Assembly: GCA_903930035.1 (NCBI GenBank)
Contig: CAIYXG010000248.1
Coordinates: 1-14,344, forward strand
Length of the DNA stretch: 14,344 nt
Origin: an uncultured Actinomycetes bacterium
GTDB lineage: Bacteria; Actinomycetota; Acidimicrobiia; Acidimicrobiales; Microtrichaceae
Reading direction: 5' to 3'
Within the stretch, counting starts at the first letter, position 1. Every line of letters begins with the position of its first letter. Positions 1 to 6,105 of this stretch are shown here, one piece after another. Both the position numbers and the translations under genes were made by a program. The notes beneath the pieces were generated by a model. It did not search any database. It was not told where the DNA came from and saw only the letters and a program-made list of their open reading frames with translations.

Positions 1-1570
1 CCTCGGTGACGGTCGCCGCGTGCACCGAGGTCCGGCCCACCTCGCGCAGGTGGCCGCCCCGGTACTCGTGGCCCATGCGCCACAGCCCGCCCGAGTCGTC
101 GTACGCGACCAGGTCACCGAGCGGGCCGCGCTGCTCGGGACGTCCCTCGACGGCGAGCCGGGTGAGGCACCCGCCGGCGGCAGGGTCGAACCTGGCCACC
201 AGCCGGCCGGTGTCCACCTCCAGCACGCCGCCGTCCCAGCGGGCCGTGACCGTCCCGCTGCCGCCGGCCCGGTCCGCGGGCGTCCCCGCAGGGCCGTCCG
301 TCGGTCGGTCGAGGGCACGGTGAGCGTCGCGCAGCCACGGCTCCTGCTCCTTGCGCGTCACCCGGTCGGGGCTGGTGCCGGTCACGAAGTCGTGGTGGTT
401 GCCGGTCGCCGCGGTCCACCACGGCCGGTCCAGGTCGGGCGCGCCGCCGTCGACCACCGCCCCGGCCTCGGCGACCAGCAGCCGGTCCACCAGCTGGCGG
501 TGCGACCGCTTCAGCTCCGGCCGGCTCGCGTAGAAGCCCGTCCAGTACGGGTTGGGGTCGAGCTCCAGCACCGGGAGCTCGTCGCGGTGCCCGGCCACCA
601 TGTCCAGGTAGTCGTCGGCCCCGGCGTTGACCACCCAGAGGCCGGTGTCGGGGTAGCGCCGCTCGTTGTAGCGGTCCACCAGGTCCAACAGGTCCGGGAC
701 CGGGTCCACGAAGTCCTGCCCGATGGGGCACAGCAGGTAGCGGGTGCGGGCGAGCGGCCCCAGCCGTCGGGCGTGCTCCTCGAGCCGGGCGGCGACCCGC
801 CGCTCGTTGCGGTCCGGGACCGACAGCGGTGCCCGCATGTACCGGAGCACGCCGACCGAGGCCAGCATGTCGGCCTGTCCGTAGTGGAACGGGTGCCAGT
901 GGGCGAGCACCTCGGCCCCCTGCGCGTCGCGCCACACGAAGTCGGCCGACCCGGCGTCGGTGAGCGCGGCAGCGCTGCTGCCGGCGCGAGGAAAGCGCGA
1001 CGACCGCTCCCAGTCCGAGCCCAGCACGAACGTGCCGTCGATGCGGGTCACGAGGGTCTGGTCGAACCCGGCGGCGCGCAGCAGGGTGGGCAGCGCGGGG
1101 GAGTGGCCGAAGCTGTCCGGGAAGTAGGCGAGCCGGGGCTCCTGCGTGATGCCGTGCGCCCGCAGCCACTCCTGGCCAACCAGGAAGTCCCGCAGCACCG
1201 ACTCGGTGGTGGGCAGCAGCGTGTCCTGGGTGGTCTCCCCGCTGGTGGTGAGCCGCATCCGACCACTGTCGAGGGCGTCGCGCAGCTCGGCCCGCCGCTC
1301 GGGCCGACGCTCCCAGTACATCTGGAGGAAGAACACGCAGTCGGCGCTCCAGACCCGTCGCTCGTCCGCCCGGAGCGCGTCGAGCACCTTGTCGAGCGTG
1401 CGGCGCACCCCGAGCCGGAAGTACTGCTCGGAGGTGAGCATCCAGTTGGGGTCCCAGTGGCTGGACTCGCTGAGCACCAGGACGTGCGCGGCGTCGTCCG
1501 GCACGCCCAGGCGTCGCGCGGCCCCCGTCCCGACCGTCGTCGCGGCGTCGTGTCGCAGCGTGGCGGTCAC
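1..1570 (-). CDS. GH38 alpha-mannosidase, C-terminus cut by window edge
   Basis: The visible N-terminal 523 residues match glycoside hydrolase family 38, retaining zinc-dependent alpha-mannosidases that remove alpha-mannose from glycans. Near the N-terminus is SESSHWDPNW, whose H38 and D40 correspond to the metal ligands of the family HxD motif. PRLAYFPDSFGHSPALP carries the expected nucleophile Asp (about D152) in the family DxFGHSP signature. An HPFHYG stretch and the helical middle region follow, and the reading frame is still open at base 1. Full-length members are usually 800-1000 aa, so about half is missing. The start is GTG at 1570. There is no clear Shine-Dalgarno, but a TACGCT box lies 6 nt upstream, so it may be transcribed separately as a leaderless message as well as from the upstream genes. 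It follows the phosphodiesterase by 43 nt. No signal peptide is visible, suggesting cytoplasmic action on imported oligosaccharides. The family call is firm; the substrate is unknown. Confidence 0.9.
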   Translation of the reverse strand, partial: MTATLRHDAATTVGTGAARRLGVPDDAAHVLVLSESSHWDPNWMLTSEQYFRLGVRRTLDKVLDALRADERRVWSADCVFFLQMYWERRPERRAELRDALDSGRMRLTTSGETTQDTLLPTTESVLRDFLVGQEWLRAHGITQEPRLAYFPDSFGHSPALPTLLRAAGFDQTLVTRIDGTFVLGSDWERSSRFPRAGSSAAALTDAGSADFVWRDAQGAEVLAHWHPFHYGQADMLASVGVLRYMRAPLSVPDRNERRVAARLEEHARRLGPLARTRYLLCPIGQDFVDPVPDLLDLVDRYNERRYPDTGLWVVNAGADDYLDMVAGHRDELPVLELDPNPYWTGFYASRPELKRSHRQLVDRLLVAEAGAVVDGGAPDLDRPWWTAATGNHHDFVTGTSPDRVTRKEQEPWLRDAHRALDRPTDGPAGTPADRAGGSGTVTARWDGGVLEVDTGRLVARFDPAAGGCLTRLAVEGRPEQRGPLGDLVAYDDSGGLWRMGHEYRGGHLREVGRTSVHAATVTE

Positions 1571-1582
1571 GGCGGCAGCGTA
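1571..1582 (-). promoter_or_regulatory. Candidate leaderless promoter -10 box for the alpha-mannosidase
   Basis: On the minus strand TACGCT (1582-1577, a TAnnnT match) is followed by 6 nt and then the GTG start at 1570. This is the same geometry as at several other genes in the window. It lies in the 43-nt gap after the phosphodiesterase stop and could give the mannosidase its own promoter. No convincing -35 is seen. Confidence 0.4.
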
Positions 1583-1613
1583 CGTCGGCGCCGTCCGCCT
1601 GAACAGGCCCGGG

Positions 1614-2366
1614 TCAGTCGCCCGCAGGTGGCTGCGCCAGGCCGGTCGGCACCACGCGCGGGTCGTCGGTGCAGATGGCGGCCAGCCCGACCTCGGCCAT
1701 CCGGGCCATGAGCGCAGGGTCCACGGTGTTCCACGAGACCACGCCGCGCCCGGCCGACCAGAGACGCTCCATCCACACGCCGTCCATGAGGTCGACCAGC
1801 TCGGGGTACAGGTCGAAGCACGGGTGCACGAACGTGCAGCCGGTGTCGAGCGCGATGGCCAACGGGTCCACGCCGGGGTCCCAGAACAGCCAGCTGGTCG
1901 CCAGCACCCCGCGCCGGGCCACGTGGGCCACGACGTCGGACTGGAACGACGCCACGCAGACCGCGTCGACCAGGTCGCGGTCCACCACGTCGGCCACGAG
2001 CCGGTCCAGGACCTCGGGCCCGGCCGCCTTGACCTCGGCGTAGAGGCCGAGTCCCAGGGCGGCGCACGTGTCGAGCAGCTCGCGGTGGGTGCCCGGCCGC
2101 GCCCCCTGCACCTCGGCGAGCTGGTCGGCGGTCAGGTCGCGCACGAACCGCTGGTCGCCCGGGGGCCCGACGGCGTGGTCGTGCAGCAGCACGAGCTCGC
2201 CGTCGGCGGTCTGGACCAGGTCGACCTCGACCGAGTGGGCGCCGGCGGCGGCCGCGGCCGACAGCGTGGCCACCGAGTTCTCGGGCCCGAGCGCGGCCCC
2301 GCCACGGTGGGCCATCACGGTCGGGGCGTCGGGGCGCCGGCCCCGGGCCAGGAACGTCACGTCCAC
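1614..2366 (-). CDS. Glycerophosphodiester phosphodiesterase family protein
   Basis: A 250-aa single-domain GDPD-family protein, hydrolysing glycerophosphodiesters to sn-glycerol 3-phosphate plus an alcohol. The hallmark motifs are in order: AHRGG (H20, R21), then PENS (E29, N30), VEVDL (E47, D49, metal ligands), LLHDHAV (H62, catalytic His) and a downstream AEVK. The length is typical of cytoplasmic bacterial GDPDs and there is no signal peptide. The start is GTG at 2366, preceded by a good Shine-Dalgarno (AGGAGG about 7 nt upstream), so it is translated from a polycistronic message. It starts 18 nt after the sulfatase stop and ends 43 nt before the mannosidase. Its place between a sulfatase and a mannosidase suggests degradation of a decorated glycan or glycolipid head group, but that is inference. 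The family is certain; the exact substrate is not. Confidence 0.93.
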   Translation of the reverse strand: MDVTFLARGRRPDAPTVMAHRGGAALGPENSVATLSAAAAAGAHSVEVDLVQTADGELVLLHDHAVGPPGDQRFVRDLTADQLAEVQGARPGTHRELLDTCAALGLGLYAEVKAAGPEVLDRLVADVVDRDLVDAVCVASFQSDVVAHVARRGVLATSWLFWDPGVDPLAIALDTGCTFVHPCFDLYPELVDLMDGVWMERLWSAGRGVVSWNTVDPALMARMAEVGLAAICTDDPRVVPTGLAQPPAGD

Positions 2367-2384
2367 CGTCGCGCCTCCTGTCCG

Positions 2385-3709
2385 TCAGCCGGCCGCGACC
2401 TGCGGCCGGGTGCCCTCGACCTGCGCGACCCGGTCCAGGAGCCGCGCCACCAGCTCGGCCCGACGGCGCGCGTGCGCCGGGTCGTTCGCCAGGTTCCGCC
2501 GCTGGTGGGGGTCGGCGACGTTGTCGTAGAGGTGCGTGACCCGGTAGCGGTCGGACGAGGGCCGCACGTGGCCCGCTCCCGGCCGACGGTGCGCCGTGGC
2601 CACCGCCAGCGTGTGCGTGCGCGTCCGCAGGGCCCGGCCGACCGTGGACTCGCTGATCTGGACCAGGACGTCGTCGCGGTCCGTCGGCTCCTGGAGGGGG
2701 CTGCCCCACAGGTCGGTGGTCCCGCCCGCCGCGTGCACGAGCGTGGGCACCAGGTCCAGGTGGCTCACCAGGTCCGTGCGGCGCCCACCGGGCGCGAACC
2801 CGGGACCGGCGACGACCAGCGGGACCCGCAGCGACGCGTCGTGGGGGCTGCGCTTGTACTCGGCGTTGCGGGTCCGGAAGTGGGTGCCGTGGTCGCTCGT
2901 GAACACCACCAGGGTCTGCTCGAGCCGGCCGTCGCGCGCGAGCGCGTCCAGCAGGCGCCCCAGGTTGTGGTCGATCCGGTGGCAGGCGGCCAGGTACTCG
3001 GCGTAGTTCCACCGCCAGTCGCCCCGCCACCGGGACAGGTCGCCGGGCACGTCGAAGTCGGCGAAGTCCCGGGCCGCGCAGCGGGGCCCGACGGTGCGGA
3101 GCCGGTCGTTCTGGTGGTGCGGCTCCAGGTACGAGACCCACATCAGGAACGGCCGGCCGCGGTCCAGCCGCTGCAGCCGGTCGAGCGCCACGTCCGTCAC
3201 GGCGTCCACCCGGTAGCCGGACAGCTCGACCCGGTCGCCCTGCTCGTCGAACAGGTGGCCGCCGTAGGGGCGTGACGTGTGCTCGAGCGCGTCGGCCGCG
3301 ACCCACACGTCCCGGTAGCCGCCCCGCCGGTCGACCGGCACCGGCCGCGCTCGTGGCGCGCGGGCGTCCGGCCCGCGGGCAGCCGCGGCCCCCGGTCGGA
3401 CGCCAGGTGCCACTTGCCGACGTAGCCCGTCTGGTAGCCGAGGGCCCCCAGCCGGGTGGCGACCGTCTCGGTCCCGGGCGGCAGCGCAAGGCCGTTGCGC
3501 CAGCAGCCGACCTCGGTGGGGTAGCGGCCGGTCTGCAGCGCCGCCCGGGCCGGGCCGCAGACCGGCTGGACGGTGACGGCCTGCTCGAACGCGACGCCGC
3601 GCCGGGCCAGGTCGTCGAGGACCGGTGTCACGGGGAGCCGCTGGCCGAACACCCCGCAGGAGTCGGGACGCTGCTGGTCCGTCATCACCACGAGGACGTT
3701 GGGCTGCAC
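2385..3709 (-). pseudogene. Sulfatase (alkaline-phosphatase superfamily), split by one frameshift
   Basis: Two frames together make one sulfatase of about 440 aa. The N-terminal frame (from GTG 3709) has LVVMTDQQRPDS (metal site), VCGPARAALQTGR (the CxPxR signature, C51 being the Cys converted to formylglycine) and YVGKWHLASD (K99, H101). The other frame continues with RPVPVDRRGGYRDVW, a SYLEPHHQND stretch, the metal-binding FTSDHGTHF and SLRVPLVVAGPG, and ends at TGA 2385. The switch must lie between about 3345 and 3398 and corresponds to one missing base (or two extra). A C5 run on the plus strand at 3389-3393 is an obvious indel-prone site. Everything else is intact and downstream genes are well spaced, so a sequencing error or a very recent mutation are both possible. 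The start has a TAGTCT box 6 nt upstream and no Shine-Dalgarno. First gene of the minus-strand sulfatase-GDPD-mannosidase unit. The sulfate ester substrate is unknown. Confidence 0.85.
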
Positions 3710-3721
3710 GACCGGAGACTA
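3710..3721 (-). promoter_or_regulatory. Candidate leaderless promoter -10 box for the sulfatase operon
   Basis: On the minus strand TAGTCT (3721-3716) is followed by CCGGTC and then the GTG start at 3709. The 6-nt spacing puts the transcription start at or next to the start codon, which fits the lack of a Shine-Dalgarno. It is divergent from the Cys-rich gene's promoter about 30 bp away. Confidence 0.5.
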
Positions 3722-3750
3722 CGGCGGGGTGCGGCGCCGGCGTCGGCCTG

Positions 3751-3766
3751 ATACCCTAGGGGGTAT
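3751..3766 (+). promoter_or_regulatory. CsoR/CstR-type operator overlapping promoter and start codon
   Basis: ATACCCTAGGGGGTAT is an inverted repeat: ATACCC, 4-nt centre, GGGTAT. It matches the general ATACCC-n-GGGTAT form known for operators of the CsoR/CstR (DUF156) family. It contains a TAnnnT box (TACCCT, 3752-3757) that is 7 nt from the ATG at 3765, and its last two bases are the first two of that ATG. Binding here would cover the -10 and the start of a leaderless message. It resembles the two operators at 6041-6054 and 6076-6089, next to the only CsoR-family gene in the window. Confidence 0.75.
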
Positions 3767-3941
3767 GTGCAGACGAGTGAACTGTCGGAAGTGCGGGAAG
3801 CCGTCGTGGAGCGGCTGCGGTGCCCACGTCGAGCAGGTGCTGGGCGACGTCCCGGCCGCGGAGCGGTGCCAGTGCGGCGCCAAGGGGTCGGCGTCCGAGC
3901 CGGCCGCCGCTACTCCTCGCCGGGGCTGGTTCCGCCGCTGA
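3765..3941 (+). CDS. Small conserved Cys-rich protein (58 aa)
   Basis: A 58-residue protein beginning MCRRVNCRKCGK, with cysteines at 2, 7, 10, 18, 35 and 37 and His21 in a W-S-G-C-G-A-H-V motif; the C-terminal tail is basic. I recognise the pattern MCR..C..CGK..W.GCG.HV...L..VP...C.C from small uncharacterised proteins found across bacteria; no function is known to me. CxxC plus CxC pairs suggest a small zinc ribbon or a thiol/persulfide-reactive protein. The start is fixed by the conserved MCR N-terminus and by the promoter: a TACCCT box 7 nt upstream and no Shine-Dalgarno, i.e. leaderless. The CsoR/CstR-type operator directly over the start codon says expression is probably derepressed by the sulfur (or metal) signal that controls the dioxygenase operon. 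Its last 32 bp overlap the convergent methyltransferase gene. Gene reality is well supported; function is unknown. Confidence 0.82.
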   Translation: MCRRVNCRKCGKPSWSGCGAHVEQVLGDVPAAERCQCGAKGSASEPAAATPRRGWFRR

Positions 3942-4605
3942 CCGTGGCCGGGCGGCCCTCGTCGGGCCGCCGGCGCAGCAGCACCCAGGAGAAGTGCTGG
4001 AAGGTGCCCGACGGCGTGAGGTGGTCCTCGTCGGCCGCGTGCACCAGGTCGAAGGCGCGGGCGAAGACGCTGGCCAGCGCAGCGGTCGAGTAGCGGGAGA
4101 CCGGCAGCCCGGAGCAGGTCGGTGGACCGTCCTCCGAGAACGTGCCGACGACCAGGTGCCCGCCCACGGCGACGCAGCGGGCCGCCAGGTCGACGTAGCG
4201 GGCGACGTCGTCCGGCTGCGTCAGGAAGTGGAACACCGCCCGGTCGTGCCACAGGTCCCACGTCCGGCCGGGCGTCCAGTCCAGGACGTCGGCGTGCACC
4301 CACACCACCCGGTTGTCCGGGGCACGGGCCGCGAGGCGCCGACGGGCCTCGTCGAGCGCGACCCCCGACACGTCGACGACCGTGACGTCGGCCGTCCCCT
4401 CCGCCACCAGTCGGTCGACCAGCACCGAGGTGCCGCCCCCGACGTCCACGACGGAGGTGGTGGGCGACGTCCCGGCGCGGTGGAGGAGCCCGACCGACGT
4501 CGACATGTCCGGCGTGAACCAGCTGACGCGGGCCGAGCCGGTGTCGCGGTACCGGCCGTCCCAGTGGTCGGACGGTGAGCGCGTGCCGCCGGCGTCGGTG
4601 CCCAC
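3910..4605 (-). CDS. Class I SAM-dependent methyltransferase, in the persulfide dioxygenase operon
   Basis: A 231-aa Rossmann-fold methyltransferase. The SAM-binding motif I is VVDVGGGTS (about residues 52-60), the acidic end of strand 2 is VTVVDVS, followed by HADVLDW and DLWHDRAVFHF, then GGHLVVGTFS. A conserved DGPPTCSGLPVSRYS segment (C164) is family-specific. It is co-linear and clearly paralogous with the protein at 8659-9276, sharing HWD.RY, SWF.P, motif I, WH.RA.FHF, GTFSE.GP.TCSGLPV.RYS and a C-terminal FSWV.LRR. The GTG start at 4605 is only 4 nt past the dioxygenase stop, with no good Shine-Dalgarno, so translation is probably coupled. That makes it part of the CstR-type regulon. 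A methyl acceptor cannot be read from sequence; sulfide, a persulfide-derived thiol or another small thiol is inferred from context. Its 3' end overlaps the Cys-rich gene by 32 bp. Family certain, substrate unknown. Confidence 0.9.
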   Translation of the reverse strand: MGTDAGGTRSPSDHWDGRYRDTGSARVSWFTPDMSTSVGLLHRAGTSPTTSVVDVGGGTSVLVDRLVAEGTADVTVVDVSGVALDEARRRLAARAPDNRVVWVHADVLDWTPGRTWDLWHDRAVFHFLTQPDDVARYVDLAARCVAVGGHLVVGTFSEDGPPTCSGLPVSRYSTAALASVFARAFDLVHAADEDHLTPSGTFQHFSWVLLRRRPDEGRPATVSGGTSPGEE

Positions 4606-4609
4606 AGGC

Positions 4610-5983
4610 TCAGGCCGGGGCGGGGCACACGGCGCCGTAGCCGCCGTACACGTCGGCCACGGTCGAGAACCCCCGGGAGCGCAGCAGCGAGGCTGCGGTG
4701 GCCGAGCGGTACCCGCCGGCGCAGTAGACGACCGTCGGCCGCTGCGGGTCCAGCTCGTCGAGCCGGTCGAGCAGGTTGGGCAGCGGCAGGTTCACCGCGC
4801 CGTCGACCATGCCGCCCTCGCACTCGGTGGGGTTGCGGACGTCGACCAGCTGGAGGTCCGGCAGGTCCTGCTGCCACTCCTGCAGCTCCGCCGCGGTCAC
4901 CCGGGGTGCCGTCGTGGCCAGCTCGGGGTGCTCGAGCAGCGCCTGGTCCAGACCCTCGAGCGCGCCGACCACGTGGTCGAAGCCGATGCGGGCGAGCCGG
5001 ACACGGGCCTCGGACTCACGGCCGGGCTCGGTCACCAGGACCACCTGCTGGCCGGGGCGCAGCACGTCGCCCGCGTACTCCGCGAACCGGCCGTCCAGGC
5101 CGACGTTGACGGACCCGCGCAGGTGGCCGGAGGCGAACATCTCGGCGGGCCGCCCGTCCACGACGACCGCCCCGTCGGCCTGGAGGCCGAGCACCTCCGA
5201 CAGCTCGAGCGCGGGGGTGGCCTCGTGGTCGTCGAGGAGCTCGCGCTCGCGACGGTTCGAGTCGGCGGCGAACGCGAAGTAGAGCGGCGCCACCGACTGG
5301 CCCTGGGTGACGGCCTCGACGAACTGGTCCTCCGTCATGGGCTGGACGGCGTAGTTGGTGCGGCGCTGCTCGCCGACGGTGGACTCGACCGAGGCGGACA
5401 GGTTCTTGCCGCACGCCGACCCTGCGCCGTGGGCGGGGAACACCCGGGTGGCGTCCGGCAGCGTCATCAGCTGCTCGTGCACCGACTGGTAGAGCTTCCG
5501 GGCGAGACCGTCGGCGGTCCACCCGACCGAGGTCAGCAGGTCGGGCCGGCCGACGTCGCCGATGAAGAGCGTGTCGCCGGTGAGCACGCCCCACGGCTCG
5601 GCGTCGTCGGCGTGCTCCCAGACCACCACGGAGATGGACTCCGGGGTGTGCCCGGGCGTGTGGCGGACCTCCAGGGTGACGTCGCCGAGCGAGAGGCGCT
5701 GGCCGTGGGCGAGGCCCTCGGTCGGGAAGTCGGCGACCGCCTCGCTGCCGTAGGAGATGACCGCGCCGGTCGCGGCGGCCAGCTCCAGGTGCCCGGAGAG
5801 GAAGTCGGCGTGGAAGTGGGTCTCCACCACCCGCTCGATGTGCAGGCCCAGGCGCTCGGCGTCCTCGAGGTACTGCGACACGTCGCGCTGCGGGTCGACC
5901 ACGACCGCCCGGCCGGTGGTCTCGTCCCCGACGAGGTAGCTGAAGAGCGAGAGGCAGGCGAGTTCGTACTGCTGGAAGATCAT
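4610..5983 (-). CDS. cstB: Persulfide dioxygenase-rhodanese fusion (CstB-like)
   Basis: A 457-aa protein with three domains. Residues 1-230 are a metallo-beta-lactamase fold of the ETHE1/persulfide dioxygenase group, with THFHADFLSGH (H56, H58, D60), HTPGHTPES (H112), LTGDTLFIGDVGRPDL (D137) and VFPAHG (H185). By family, H56, H112 and D137 bind the mononuclear iron. Residues about 255-350 are a rhodanese-like domain whose expected active loop (around 317-327) has no Cys. Residues about 362-455 are an active-type rhodanese with Cys421 in YCAGGYRSAT. This order (dioxygenase, pseudo-rhodanese, rhodanese) is that of Staphylococcus aureus CstB, which oxidises low-molecular-weight persulfides to thiosulfate. 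The start is ATG 5983, at the conserved MIFQQYELACLSLFSYLVGD, with GAGGA 5 nt upstream; an open frame further upstream runs into the operators and is not coding. It is cytoplasmic, divergent from the CstR-like gene, and followed by the methyltransferase after 4 nt. Gene symbol by architecture and context only. Confidence 0.92.
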   Translation of the reverse strand: MIFQQYELACLSLFSYLVGDETTGRAVVVDPQRDVSQYLEDAERLGLHIERVVETHFHADFLSGHLELAAATGAVISYGSEAVADFPTEGLAHGQRLSLGDVTLEVRHTPGHTPESISVVVWEHADDAEPWGVLTGDTLFIGDVGRPDLLTSVGWTADGLARKLYQSVHEQLMTLPDATRVFPAHGAGSACGKNLSASVESTVGEQRRTNYAVQPMTEDQFVEAVTQGQSVAPLYFAFAADSNRRERELLDDHEATPALELSEVLGLQADGAVVVDGRPAEMFASGHLRGSVNVGLDGRFAEYAGDVLRPGQQVVLVTEPGRESEARVRLARIGFDHVVGALEGLDQALLEHPELATTAPRVTAAELQEWQQDLPDLQLVDVRNPTECEGGMVDGAVNLPLPNLLDRLDELDPQRPTVVYCAGGYRSATAASLLRSRGFSTVADVYGGYGAVCPAPA

Positions 5984-6036
5984 GGTGGTCCTCGTTGTCC
6001 GTGTACCCAGCGCCAACCCAGTCCGCCCGGGAGGTA

Positions 6037-6042
6037 TTTCTA
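6037..6042 (-). promoter_or_regulatory. Possible -10 box of the persulfide dioxygenase operon
   Basis: On the minus strand TAGAAA (6042-6037) matches TATAAT at 4 of 6 positions and abuts operator 1, overlapping it by 2 bp. It would give a leader of roughly 45 nt containing the GAGGA ribosome-binding site at 5993-5989. The placement relative to the operator mirrors the promoter on the other side. This is the weakest of the promoter calls. Confidence 0.3.
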
Positions 6043-6054
6043 CCCCGTGGGGTA
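6041..6054 (+). promoter_or_regulatory. CsoR/CstR-type operator 1 (PDO-proximal)
   Basis: TACCCC-GT-GGGGTA is a 14-bp inverted repeat with 6-bp arms, in the 122-bp divergent intergenic region between the persulfide dioxygenase and the CsoR-family gene. It is identical to operator 2, which lies 35 bp away start to start. The form matches the GC-rich tract flanked by AT steps typical of CsoR/CstR-family sites. Confidence 0.82.
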
Positions 6055-6075
6055 TCTGGCGCTGCGGGACCACTC

Positions 6076-6089
6076 TACCCCGTGGGGTA
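6076..6089 (+). promoter_or_regulatory. CsoR/CstR-type operator 2 (repressor-proximal)
   Basis: A second exact copy of TACCCC-GT-GGGGTA, 4 bp upstream of the candidate -10 box of the repressor gene, so it occupies the promoter spacer and would block RNA polymerase. GCTGCGGG also recurs after both operators (6061-6068 and 6098-6105), suggesting the pair arose by tandem duplication of about 35 bp. Confidence 0.82.
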
Positions 6090-6093
6090 CTTG

Positions 6094-6105
6094 TAGGCTG
6101 CGGGC
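6094..6105 (+). promoter_or_regulatory. Leaderless promoter -10 box of the CstR-like gene
   Basis: TAGGCT (6094-6099) is followed by GCGGGC and the ATG at 6106. The 6-nt spacing predicts transcription starting at or beside the start codon. There is no Shine-Dalgarno. Confidence 0.5.

Noticed and set aside
20..3275. Two very long open frames on the plus strand opposite the mannosidase, phosphodiesterase and sulfatase.
   Set aside because: They are composed of low-complexity Arg/Pro/Val/Gly-rich sequence with no recognisable motif, and lie antisense to genes with clear catalytic motifs. Long antisense frames are expected at this GC content.
3389..3393. Programmed ribosomal frameshifting in the sulfatase.
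   Set aside because: No X-XXY-YYZ type slippery heptamer with convincing downstream structure was found, and sulfatases are not known to use recoding. An indel or sequence error is the simpler reading.
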